A stretch of 64,000 nucleotides of DNA from Beta vulgaris subsp. vulgaris (Eukaryota > Streptophyta > Magnoliopsida > Caryophyllales > Amaranthaceae): positions 49,195,735-49,259,734 of the forward strand of contig NC_079205.1 of NCBI RefSeq assembly GCF_026745355.1, written 5' to 3'. Made by a program: the position numbers and the translations under genes. The notes beneath the pieces were generated by a model. It made no database searches, was not told the DNA's origin, and saw only the letters and a program-made list of their open reading frames with translations. The stretch's first letter is position 1, and every line of letters starts with the position of its first letter. Of the stretch, positions 22,753-34,500 are shown piece by piece.

Positions 22753-24225
22753 CACTAGTGGAAAAATGAAGAAGGGCTGCGCTGAAAAAGGCCTGTAGGG
22801 CTGCGCTTTTTGACAGCAGCCCTTCACTTTTTAAGTAGGGCTGCGCTTTTAAAGCGCAGCCCTTCAAGCACAGAAGGGTTGCGCTTTTTACCTAAAAACG
22901 CAGCCCTTCTACAAGTAAAGGGCTGCGTTTTTAGGTAAAAGCGCAGCCCTTCTGACCCAAAAAAAAATAATTTTTTTTTTTTTTTTTTTGCATTTTTTAT
23001 GTCAAATTTGATACAAAATCAATTCCAAATTGATAAAATTATAACAAAATAACAAAACAAATATTCAGCCAGATAAATATATTATAAACAATAAATATCT
23101 CAGTTTTTTCTTTTCTGATTTCAGCATTTTAATTTTGTCGATTCATGATTCAACAATTTATGAAACTTACAAAATGTTAAATAAATTCTAAAACCCTAAA
23201 AAACTAAGAGAAACGAAATTAAAAAAAACAAGATCTAAATCCCTAAAAAAATAAGAGAAATAAAAACTAAAAAAACGAACAAAAAAAATCTGAATTACAT
23301 ACATCTTGAAGATATATAATATAGATAATGAAATGAAACCATAAACTTAAAACTAAGAAAAGCGTAACAAGATCTAGATCTGAAGAGAGGAAACGATGAA
23401 CATGGTGATAAACGAGGAGACGATGAACACCAAGAATGACGTCGTGAAACAAGATATAACATTTCCGCTAATTCAATGCATCGTGCTCCAGCAACAGTTG
23501 AGGAGCAATTGATTTTGAATCTGCTATTCCAGCAACAGTTGAGGAGCAAAAATTAATAAAGATGAGAGACAAAGGTAGGAAATTATAGATATATATAGAA
23601 AGTTGTAAATGAGTTTTGATTATTCAAAGTTTTGAACAAAAACAACCTGCCGATGTAAAGAAATGTAGAGAAAAGGACCTTGAACTTGTCTTTAATTGAA
23701 CCGGTCAACAATTTCATGCGAGTTTATGTGTATGCTTTTCTTCAACCACTCATGTACTCATGTACAAATGAAATCTGGGAAGGAGAGGAAAAGGGAGAAT
23801 ATGAGTGAAGGGAGAGAGAGGCAGGTGAATGTGAGGAGAGAGAGAGGCAGGCGATGAATGTGAGGGTGGAGAGAGAGAATGAGACTGAGCGAAAATAAAC
23901 CCTAGCGCGCGCTCCTCTTAAGTGGCTAAATGTGCTTCTTTTCAAAAATAATAAAAAAAAGCCCATGAAGGGCTGCGCGTGTCCCAAAAAACGCAGCCCT
24001 TCATTTAGTAGGGTTGCGCTTGTAGAAAAGCGCAGCCCTTCTGAGTGTAAGAAGGGCTGCGCTTTTCTTAGAAGCGCAACCCTACAAAATGAAGGGCTGC
24101 GTTTTTTTAAAAAAGCGCAGCCCTTCTGTTATGTAGGGCTGCGCTTTTTAAAAAACGCGCAGCCCTTCACTAGTAGGGCTGCGCGTTTAAAAAAAGCGCA
24201 GCCCTTTCTTTTTTTTCCCCTAGTG
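22753..24225. mobile_element. Non-autonomous CACTA element with mirrored subterminal repeats
   Basis: 1,473 bp, from CACTAGTGGAAAAA to TTTTTTCCCCTAGTG, flanked by TTA at 22750-22752 and 24226-24228, the 3-bp duplication expected for CACTA elements. Both ends carry several copies of GAAGGGCTGCGCTTTT paired with its complement as short hairpins. The middle is AT- and purine-rich with no transposase. It interrupts the last exon of the Ulp1-like gene within the first codons after the acceptor. The open frames over its repeats are artefacts. Confidence 0.95.
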
Positions 24226-26253
24226 TTACCTTGTAACAGAAGGTTAAAAATGATAATAAGATCAATGACATAACTCACAAGGTAGAAAACATGTTATATA
24301 TACTAAAACATATTCATATTACCACGTGCACTTTATCAACGAAACGATCAACATACCCTTTTATGGCTATCAACATGTGAACACCACAACTCTGACTAAA
24401 ACACATATATGATAGATTGATTTCTAATGTATAATACACAATTATATTTATATGGATATGTTAATCATACTTATCTTGTTGGATGTTCATTTCTAGTGAC
24501 ACTTTGGGACATTTGTGGATTTGTCCTACTTTTCATGTGGAATCCAAGTACTTGAACAATATGTCCATCACAAAATCTTTAAACAACAAGAAATAAGTTA
24601 TTAACTTTCAGTAATATGAATATTAACGTACACTTACACTTGTTTCTACAAAATACTAACCAGTTTTGTGAGGCTAAGGTGATGATAGTCAACGGCTTGT
24701 CTAGGCTCCATGGAGTCAATAACCAGAACCTCCTCTCGATTCGGAGAATATGCCGCGCACCACCAGTGATTGTTCTCTAGTACCGGAACAAAAACATACA
24801 CGATAATGTTATATACATTGTCAAATATATAATTTGTTTCTATATTTTTTCCTTGACTTTAAAAATAGAGACAACATTAAATTTATAGACAATACATGTG
24901 CAATCCTTTTGCAAGGTGTCCCACATATTGCTTTTGTATACGAACATATAAGCCGATAAAAAGAATTTCAAGTCCTCCTCCAACGACTCCGCTTGTAGTA
25001 CTCGAATCTATGTCACCAACAATGATAAAGTATGTTAGGGCTCCCACAAAATAATATACATTTTATTAAGGCTGTCATGGAAGATTAATGGCAGAATAAA
25101 CAGTCATTGCACACTTACCACAAATGTCGCATCAATCATGAAACACTTACTCCTTGATGCGAAGCGTTTTTCCCAAACCGTAACGAATATGAGACCCTCT
25201 TTAATCTGACATACTGCACTAAAATTCATTAATTATGATCACTAGCCAAACATATGAAGACGTACTTTATTAAACCAAACTCACATTTTCATTTCATGAC
25301 CTCAGGGTCTTACCAAAGTGGAGCGACTTTGTAATGATGCGCAGTTTCCTCCACAAGACAACAACACTACCGAATTTAAAGCACTCGGACAATTATCTCT
25401 CACATACTTTGCCAATTTTCGATTATATTGCTTATATTCTAAATGGAGCCACATCTTATTGTACTCCATTTTCTTCATGGAAAACATTTTGTATTTTTCA
25501 TCTCCACTCACACACCCATCCTTGTTGTTTAACACCTCACAATCTCCACACAAGTACTTTGACTCCCGAGACCCAGTTGGTATGCTCATCATATCACTCA
25601 CCTCCAATCCATATTGACCGGGTAAGATACCAAGAATTGCGTTAACTGGCTCGTCTACAATCGGGTTTTTGATATTCATGACTACCCAGAGTTTGTTTCT
25701 CAACCATTTCATGACTACACTTCACTTCATAGGTACATTTGTTTATGTATTCATAGGCTCTCAAATGCAAATAAATCAAGGCCACTCCAAACATAATATT
25801 ATTACAAATATTCGGTGGTCCTTAATTTTTTTACCAACAATTAACATAGTCAATAATTAATTCAAGCTAACCAACATGATCACATGATGTGAGGGTTGGT
25901 TCAAGTACATTACCGTGCAGAGGTGATCCAATCTCATCGTCGTAAACAAGTGAATGTATCGCATCTTCATGCCCATGATTTGCATCTAGCTTCAAGCACA
26001 AGTGAACCACCATCACCATCTTCGTGCGCAGGTGAACTTCCTTCTTCAACCACATGTGAATTGTTACTGCTCATAACCATCCTCATCTTCATGCACAGGT
26101 GATCCTATCTCATCCTCATAGGTGAATGCATCACATCTTCATGCCCTAGAATTGCATCTTCCCCATCTTCATGTCCAGGTGAACCTCCTTCTTCGACCAC
26201 GGGCGAGCCATGATCTTGCTGCTCATCTGCATTGTTTGACAAGATATAATATA

Positions 26254-26604
26254 GGAAAACTTGACAATAGAGGTCTGAACTTCGGGTGATAATTTTTAAA
26301 AGGTCTGAACTATTGATTAACCTGTGTAGGTCCCAACTTTAGGGGGTCTTAAGCGGGCCTTAAAGACTTAAAACTGGCTTAATAGGTCATCACTTGTAAA
26401 ACTTGGGTCACATCAGAAGGGTTAATTGAGGGAGGGATGTAGGAACTAGGTGAGATTTTAAAAAAAAGAAATCTTCAATTTTAAGTCGTCGAGGCCCGCT
26501 AAAAGTTAAGACCCCCTAAAGTTGGGACCTACACAGGTTAATCAATAGTTCAGACTTTTTAAAAATTATCACCCAAAGTTCAGACCTCTATTGTCGATTT
26601 TTCC
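26254..26604. mobile_element. Mutator-type MITE with ~100-bp inverted repeats
   Basis: 351 bp whose ends are long inverted repeats of about 100 bp (left 26254-26350, right about 26507-26604), starting GGAAAA. The flanking 9-mers are identical: TATAATATA at 26245-26253 and 26605-26613. Long inverted repeats with a 9-bp target duplication are the Mutator signature. It lies in the Ulp1-like gene, probably in an intron. Confidence 0.95.
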
Positions 26605-28390
26605 TATAATATAAATATACTTATACCAATTAAAAAGAACTCATGTTTTATACAATTGTATAGGGATACGCTTCAGATAGATCACTCGTTTCGTCGTCGA
26701 CACACCTTAATTGAATCCTTCTTCTCTTTATCCCTCTATGTCTCCCTTTATGTCCACGTCAATAATGATTCATTTCCTTCACATCAATGCTAATATTAAT
26801 TCACCTTAATCACACTTAAATATTAACAAACATTTTTATTAAATTATTCGCTTACATACCGCAATAGCTTCCAACGATGATATTACACCATTTGCCTCTA
26901 AAGGATATGTCCCACCATATGCCACATCAATGAACTAACAAATTCCAAACTAACTATTTCATAAATACACCAATTATTAATTCATTTTGACAAATAATTA
27001 TACTCAAATAATTATACTTATAACGCACCCCGATGTTGCCAAAATCCCCAGAATCCATTGGCGACCGACTAAGTCGATAAAGATATAATATCTGTTAACA
27101 ACCATTACAACCTCTTCTTAAAACTTTCAATAACAGACTTCAAATGTAAACATATAATTTATAATCGTTCATAGGCTTACCTCTAAAAACAAAGTGTTGC
27201 CACCACACCCCCTTTGCAAAGCCATCAGAATAAAATATGTTTGCGAAGCAATTTAACGAAGTGAATACATTAGATGATCGAGCAAAAATGTGCACCAATC
27301 ATACTTCTGCGCATTCTCAACAATAGCAATAGTAGGTAGCATGGTCACGGACACGCGCTGACATGTACTCGGACATATTATGTCGCTCAAAGCCATCAAC
27401 AGAAACGCTTTCACATGTCAATTCTCCTTTCACTACTTTGTTAATGCTCCCACTTTTAATACCCCTAGACCTAGATAGGGTGGTATACCCAAATGTTTCC
27501 CACAATTTCCTTACCTCTTACTTCATCCACCTCCCCCCTATCATCCCCATCTTCATCATCATACAATTGGACTACTTTTCTGCCTATCGGAATACCTAAA
27601 ACCCAATGAATTTGAGTTTTACTTAAAGGTAATTTATTTCCATCAGGTGCCAATAGAATTCTATTCTTCACATCCACCCAAGTACATAACCAATAACATA
27701 AGTTTCTTGGTAACCTTTTACCTTTCAAAAATAATAAACCCCAAATCCCATTTTCCTCACTATTTCACGCTTACGATCATCTAACTTCTTCACCACCTTC
27801 CCAAAAGCTTGTACTCGACAATTAACATTAAATTCCTATTTCAAAACATACAAAACATACATAAACTTTGATATTTCAATAACATACATAAACTTGCCTA
27901 CTTCAATATGATACACAATATACTTAAGATTTCACATATTTACTTTCGCTAAAACCAAACCTTCACTTACCTTGTTGTGCATGAGTAATTGAGTCCACAC
28001 AACCTTCCCAGTTTCTTTCAATTTACCGCCTTCACTTACACCATTATCCTAATCAATATATCAACTCATTACTTAGAATCAAATTATGCAATCTATCTTT
28101 ACTTTTTTAGTCAACCAACATTAGTCAACCAACATTACCCAGTATACTATGTCCTCCACTTCCTTGCGCTGTCCACAATTTCCACGAGATCTAACAGATT
28201 TTGCCTATATTTCAGTATATTTGTAAATACCTTTCTCATCCAATTTTTTCATACATCCAAAATTTATATACATACCTCTTCTTCATCCTCCTCATACTGC
28301 TCTTCATCTTCCTCGTATGCTTCTTCATCATCCTCCTCATATTCTTCGACCACCTACATTACCATCAAATGCAGAGTAATTTTTATTTTA

Positions 28391-29722
28391 TCATACAACC
28401 ATTTCAAATGCAGAGTACTACTGTACATTCACAATTTTGGCTTACCTTTTTCTTCCTCGCCTGTCCTCGCCCTATTCCTCGCCAATTACCAATTTCACAG
28501 CAATTCAACTGCCATTCCATATTTATAGTTACTTTTAACATTTTCATGCGCTTAATTAAACGCTAATGGTATATATGAAAAATTTTAGTTTGACAAAATT
28601 ACACTTTATTCCATTTTGTCACCCCCAATTTATATATATTAAGCATAAAGTTTAGTTTTTTCCTTTCTTTTGCGACTATTTTCACAACTATTACTACCAT
28701 TTCAAAATTTGCAATACAAAATTTTAAATATTAATACAAAATTATACATAATATCTGGTTTTTTTTGTCGAAATACTTCCAACTTTCGGGTTGACAAATC
28801 TAATTTTTCACCTTCAATGACAGCAACTAGATCCTTCTTTTTTCTTCAATTTTAATTTTAGTTTTTCACCCTCAAATCTTCAATTTCCTTCTTTTTCTTC
28901 AACTCATTTTTCTCTTCAATTTCCTTCTTTTTTCTTCAATTCAAACCCCCCCTCTATTTTTCCCTTACTTTTTACACCTTTTCTTTACATATTTTTCTTC
29001 ACCTCGACCTCCAAATTTTTCACCTTATTTTCATATGTATATTTTCCTTTTCTTTAGGTTGTGACAGAGGGGTACTACAATACTACATAGTACTTTAACT
29101 ACACAGATATCGAAATCTTCTTCAAATAGGCTTTTTACTTTGTACTTTATCTCTCCCATTAATTACCTCATTATCCTGAATATATGTTTGCAAAATATAT
29201 ATCCAAGAGTTGTTTATCATTTTCCTTAAAATAGTATCCAAGACTTAAAATCAAATTTTATATACATTATTTAAACATTAATGATTTACCTTTGTGTCTC
29301 TTCATAAAAGGAAAAAAAACCACCCATGTTTTTTTCCTTTGGAGGACAACTCAAGGAAGCTAGCTCAAGACCTAAAAATGGGGCTTTGTTTTGATATGAC
29401 GTTGATAGACCCCATCAACCTTATTCACCCATATGGCCATATGGTACGAATATTCTTTCTCATTGTATTTTTCTTATTTCATTTTAATTTTGTAACTTTC
29501 TAGCAAGCTTCTGTATATTGATTTTAATTTTGTAAGTTTCTACCAAGCTTCTTTATATTGGTCTGAATTTATACATATTTTTCATCAGATTATAAATTAT
29601 TTTTCATTAGATTATACATCTTTTTTACATGTTTATGCTTACTTTATATCTTTTTATACATATTTTTCATCATTTAACAAATATCTTTTTTATTAGTTTG
29701 TACATATAATTAATAAGTTTAT
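28391..29722. other. AT-rich, pyrimidine-rich non-coding stretch
   Basis: No gene seen. 28640-29060 is rich in TTTTCTTC words on the plus strand and may be the leader region of the minus-strand Ulp1-like gene. 29470-29720 has short repeats such as AAGCTTCT and TATACATATTTTTCAT. The open frames here carry no recognisable protein. Confidence 0.5.
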
Positions 29723-30384
29723 TGATAAACTTCATTGGGCCCACACATAAGCCCATGTTGGAGGAGAGAGTGACCACATACAAGGTTGGCAGGGTTCCAT
29801 CTTAAAACCAATTGGTGATAGGTGGAGTAACCCACCAATCTATATGTTAGTCATTCTCTTTCTAATTCTTCAATGTGGGACAATTATTTCTAACTCACAT
29901 GTGGGCTTTTTACTCTTAACACTCCCCCTCACATGTGAGCCACCTTTAATCTTGCAATTTGGATAGGTCACAACATCCTCGTTGGGTTCTCTCCGGACTT
30001 CCAACATGAGGTCAATTGGGCCCCTTCTTGGAGCCATTACAATTCTGTTGGGCTTATTTTGCTCCAAACAGATCTTCAACACCTTCCATCTTGCATTTCA
30101 TAACGGGCCAAGATCGTCCGCTCTGATACCATGATAAACTTCATTGGGCCCACACATAAGCCCATGTTGGAGGAGAGAGTGACCACATACAAGGTTGGCA
30201 GGGTTCCATCCTAAAACCAATTGGTGATAGGTGGAGTAACCCACCAATCTATATGTTAGTCATTCTCTTTCTAATTCTTCAATGTGGGACAATTATTTCT
30301 AACTCACATGTGGGCTTTTTACTCTTAACACTCCCCCTCACATGTGAGCCACCTTTAATCTTGCAATTTGGATAGGTCACAACA
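29723..30384 (-). mobile_element. TRIM (miniature LTR retrotransposon), complete and young
   Basis: Two 253-bp LTRs (29723-29975 and 30132-30384) differ at a single site by my reading (T at about 29803, C at about 30212). They run TGATAAAC to CACAACA on the plus strand. The 5-bp target duplication TTTAT is perfect (29718-29722 and 30385-30389). The internal part is only 156 bp. It contains a 12-nt primer-binding site, TGGTATCAGAGC on the minus strand at 30131-30120, directly against the LTR, so the element lies in minus orientation. No protein is encoded; the minus-strand frame 30082-29870 crosses internal DNA and LTR. Movement would need proteins from another element. I saw no 5S-like block, so it is not obviously Cassandra. 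Confidence 0.96.
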
Positions 30385-30430
30385 TTTATACATATATTTT
30401 AGATCATTTATGCATATTATTTATTAGTTA

Positions 30431-30844
30431 GGGTGCATTCTCTTCAACTTATTAGCCCTGAACTTATTTGAACTGAACTGATTAGAACTTATTAAACTTG
30501 ATTGAACCTGATTCAACTTATTGGACCTGATTGAAACAAATTGGAACTTATTGGACCTGATTGAAACTTATTGACCTTATTGAACCTGATTGAAACTTAT
30601 TGACCTTATTGAACCTGATTGAAACTTATTAGACCTTATTAACTTTTAGCAATTGAAACTTATTGGAACTTATTGTACTTGATTGAAACTTATTGAATCT
30701 GATTGAAACTTATTGCACCTGATTGAAACTTATTGCACCTTATTAGACCTTATTGAAACTTATTGTCCTGATTGAACCTGGTTGTAACTTATCTGAACTT
30801 ATTGGACCTGAAACTTAATTTTTTAAGTTGAAGATAACGCACCT
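30431..30844. mobile_element. Tourist-like MITE with internal 20-bp-type repeats
   Basis: 414 bp with inverted ends GGGTGCATTCTCTTCAACTT and the complement of AGGTGCGTTATCTTCAACTT, flanked by TTA (30428-30430, 30845-30847). The interior is made of many degenerate units of the type CTTATTGAACCTGATTGAAA. It ends about 740 bp before the start codon of copy B, so it may affect its promoter. Confidence 0.9.
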
Positions 30845-30847
30845 TTA

Positions 30848-31581
30848 ATGTGCATCCTTCATCAGCTTAAATATTTATATCTATTTATGCATATATTTTG
30901 TTTGATGGTGCATGTTGCAAACCTGTCTAGTTCAAAAAGGGTAGGGACAAATGTCACATGTGGCCAACGTTACAACATAGAGTAGGTAGTTAAATACTTG
31001 AAGGAAAAGCTACACATCACTTGGCAACTCTCCACCAAAGGTGGAGAATCAGATCAGCATCGGCCATGTCTTTATCTTCAATACTACATCTACATCCCAT
31101 TTATCAGGTATTCTTTCTTCCCTTTTTTGTCGTCTACTTGCTAATGATATTGACCCATACCAGAACTTTCTGTTCAATATTCAACACTTTCTTAATTCAA
31201 TCTCATTTTTGCTTTTTATTTCACACCCATCAATTATTGTCTCAATCATTATTGGTCTCCAAATTTGTTTCACTCTTCCCAGAACATAAATATTTCATCT
31301 TTCTCTTGTTTGAATCTTCATCTTTCTCTTTCAGTGACATTGTAACATTAGATATTTCTAGTTTTGTAGAGAAACCATTCAATCTGCTGTAATATATGTC
31401 ATTTTCAGTATATAGGCTTTTCTTGAATGGTAAGAAAAAGCTACATTTCTAGTGTGAATTGCTATTTAGTTGGAGAGGTGTAGAGAACTTGGTTACTATT
31501 AACTATTATTGTCTTTAGATTAGGCCATTTTTTTTGCAATAGTTGTAGTTTGTTCTTGGTTATTGGCTGATTGTATGAACC
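30848..31581 (+). promoter_or_regulatory. Upstream region of ester synthase copy B
   Basis: No transposon seen here. A possible non-coding first exon ends at a CAG/GTATTC donor near 31106, with the leader intron running to an acceptor before the ATG at 31582. An alternative start, ATG at about 31066 in the same candidate exon, would give a short extra N-terminus. No TATA box could be chosen with confidence. Confidence 0.35.
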
Positions 31582-34500
31582 ATGACATCAGTACTTTCTT
31601 TCCGGGTTTGTCCTAATTTTCCCAGAAACTTAGATTTCAAATCCAGGTTTGGAGGTAGGATTATGTGTAATTTAGATGGTGATAATCCAAGAGCCTTATA
31701 TCCAGGTAGTGTTAGTGTGAATGGTGTTCCTGTTGCTAAGGAAAGTGAGAAAATTGGGTCTTCAGTTGCTGGAGTAAATGGGCATGTAGGCGGCATTGGT
31801 GGAGAGAAAGATAGGGATAAAAGAAAAGATTCCGCGCAATTAGAAGTACTATGGGATGATGGGTTTGGGTCTGCAAGCATGAAGGATTATCTTGATATTG
31901 CTAAAGACATGACTAAGCCTGATGGTGGACCACCTAGGTGGTTTTCCCCGGTAGAATGTGGGCGTCCTTTGAAGGGTTCTCCTTTGCTTCTGTTTTTGCC
32001 TGGTAATTTACACCTGACCCTAGCTGCGTTCGCACTTTGTTTAACTTCTGTTCAACACTTAGGTTGGAGCATGATATTTATTCTTTTGTTCTGAACACAA
32101 TATTATTTTACTTTGAATGATATGGGCTTTCGGGAGTATGATGCAGATCATACTCCTTTGTTTAGGATCGAAATTGCAACTTTGGCATTTGACTAAGAGA
32201 TAATACGTCTCAATATGACAGAGGGCTCATTTTTTTTTTTCTTGATTTATAATGCATAAATTTGTACATAGCTGTTGAGTAAATGGCTATATTCAGCTTT
32301 AGCTGATTCTCACAATTTCTTGCAAACAGGTATGGATGGTGTTGGGCTGGGTCTCATTATGCACCACAGAGCTCTCGGCAAGTAAGTCCCTGAATCTGGT
32401 TGTCTCTTGCAATTATATGAATGCTTTGAGTTTTCGGTGCAAGATAAAGATCAAAAGCAAAAGGCAATTAATTCAAATGATAAATCATAAATGCATCTAT
32501 ATTCATATTGGTTGAAATATTTTTCTGTATATATGCAGTGGAAAATGTGTAGATGAACTAATTATGATTCTTTAGTCCAGTTTGATGTGTAAACTTGTTG
32601 GTACATCCTGTATTTGCCTTCAAAGCAGAAATTCTGAGAATACTCACTTTTACATTCGTAAATCAATTCTGGAAAAGACCTGTATTTGTCCTGCTTCTAA
32701 CTTCTGGTGTGACTTGCGTGGCCCCTCAAAAAATAAATATTTATGTTGTGTGCCTGTGTACTTTTCTAGTGTACTTACAGTAGCATTTTCAATTTTTCTG
32801 CTTCTTGTTCTAGCCTCAGAAAAAGACAGTGAAATATTTGTACTATTTAGCGAGATTTTAAACCTACTAAAGAGATCATTATGCTAGGTATTAAATTGGA
32901 GTCATGGTGAAAAAAACAAGACAAAGAAAAAACAATGCTTTTGGGGTTTTTCCGTTCAGGGTGCTTCAGTTCTGCTGCATATTACCCATTTTTGATATTC
33001 TTCCTGGTTGCAGGGTATTTGAGGTTCAGTGTCTGCATATACCTGTTTATGACAGGACACCTTTTGAAGGTATGTCTACATTCTTAGAAATTTGGTCTCC
33101 TTATTATAAGACGAACTTAAGTATTAGCTTAAAATCACTACTGTTATATGCCTTCCATTTCTAATATTTCCTTGGAACATGGGTTTGTTATGGAGTTTTC
33201 AAAGTATAATAAAAAATTTGAAAGTAAGATGAAGCAATGGGATGGAGGGACAAAAAGTGTTGATGTGATGGAGATAGAATTTTGGACAATATAATTCAAC
33301 ATGTTATCTTTCACAAAATAGAAGTGTGAGGGCTTATCTTGTTCCCTGTTCTTCTGCATATTGCTTCTAGCTACCTTGTAGCAATTGTATCTTCTTAGAT
33401 CTTAGTTTTTTATCTCCTTTTCCTGTATAAGCAGTCATTGGTCAATTTTTACTTTCTTTGTGTTACCAGCCTATTGGTCTGGAATTATTATTACTTAGTG
33501 AAGGTCATTGTGTCTTTCCATGTTGAACATGTTTGACCTTAGTTTAACCAACACTTATAATCTATAGGATATGGAGATAAGACTTGTATTGCACGTGCTT
33601 GGATGCTATCTCATTTTCTTAGGGTTCATGAGGTACTTTCTTGTGTACTTGCGGTGTAAAACTATTAGTTTTTCTGGGGAACACAATTGATGGTTAAAGT
33701 AATCCAGGAGCTTTAAGAAGGAAATATGTTCTTCATCAGTGTTTAAAGTAAAACCATTTTAAATGCAGTCGTAATCTGTGACGGGGTTATGAAACTCTGA
33801 TCGAAGGAGTTCATGATGAAAAATAAATAACTTGCAGCATTAGTTTCAAATTTTTGGAAGTTGTCAGGGATAGGGGAGGGTTATGACTTAGCAGTATAAT
33901 CTGTAAAAGTCTGCTTAGCATGGTGCAATAGGCCATATTCTTGCTCTTGCCATTGCTCACATTCATGTCAATGCAAAACACTTTATGTAGAAGTTGTTTG
34001 CGGATACTGCAAGCTTGTGAAACTCAGATGTGCTTAACACGTGGGATACATCCTGTGAGCTGGAACATTTTTAGTTCTTAAAGTTTTCTCTTTTGTTGTG
34101 AAGTGCTGGTGGACATTGTTGAAGAAGTAGTTCGGAAGGAGCATGCTTCATCTCCAAATAAGCCTATTTATCTGGTCGGAGATTCCCTTGGAGGATGTCT
34201 GGCTCTTGCTGTTGCTGCTCGTAATCCAATGGTCGACTTGGTTTTAATACTTGCTAATCCTGGTTAGTCAGCAGGGATGTATGGATGCTTGCTAATTTCT
34301 CATTATTGCTTCTGTTTAAATACCTCTGATTGACAGCTTAATGTGTTCATGACATGTGGTACTCTATAGCAACATCACTGGAGATGAGCCAGCTTAAACC
34401 ATTGTTTCCTATTTTGGAGGCATTGCCCGATGAGCTTCACAACACGGTTCCATATCTCCTTAGTTTTGTAATGGGTATGTCTCACTATCATTGACCTATC

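Larger units (their letters stand above)
22640..28390 (-). pseudogene. Ulp1-type (C48) SUMO-protease-like gene of the MULE-associated kind, broken
   Basis: Minus-strand pieces read in order: an acidic Glu/Asp tract (about 28355-28275); VVKKLDDRKREIVRKMGFG (about 27800-27745); after a one-base shift, RLPRNLCYWLCTWVD and LSKTQIHWVLGIPIG (27720-27590); a middle region with GSP-rich repeats (26200-25870); a Cys-containing exon (25712-25302); FASRSKCFMIDATFV ending in a GTAAGT donor (about 25125); LEEDLKFFLSAYMFVYKSN (about 24985-24920); and VPVLENNHWWCAAYSPNREE with VLVIDSMEPRQAVDYH (24800-24680), the HW and D region of the Ulp1 active site. KDFVMDILFKYLDST, a TGA and HKCPKVSLEM follow (24580-24490). 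The last exon starts at the CACTA insertion and ends with a stop at 22643. The frame shift, the TGA and the transposon insertions argue for a dead gene. Such proteases travel in some plant Mutator-like elements (Kaonashi/KIMULE, CUMULE). Confidence 0.8.

Noticed and set aside
22760..24220. CRISPR-like array of GGGCTGCGC repeats
   Set aside because: The units alternate in orientation, spacers are irregular, the sequence is plant DNA, and CACTA ends with a TTA duplication explain it.
22643..24273. Small proteins with repeated KGCAL / KKAQPF words
   Set aside because: These are translations of the CACTA subterminal repeats, not genes.
28201..28566. Plus-strand hydrophobic frames at 27989-28566
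   Set aside because: They are the antisense of the Glu/Asp-rich part of the minus-strand Ulp1-like gene.
29723..30384. Cassandra-type TRIM with a 5S rRNA-like block
   Set aside because: I looked for 5S promoter-like words in the LTR and saw none; kept only as a TRIM.
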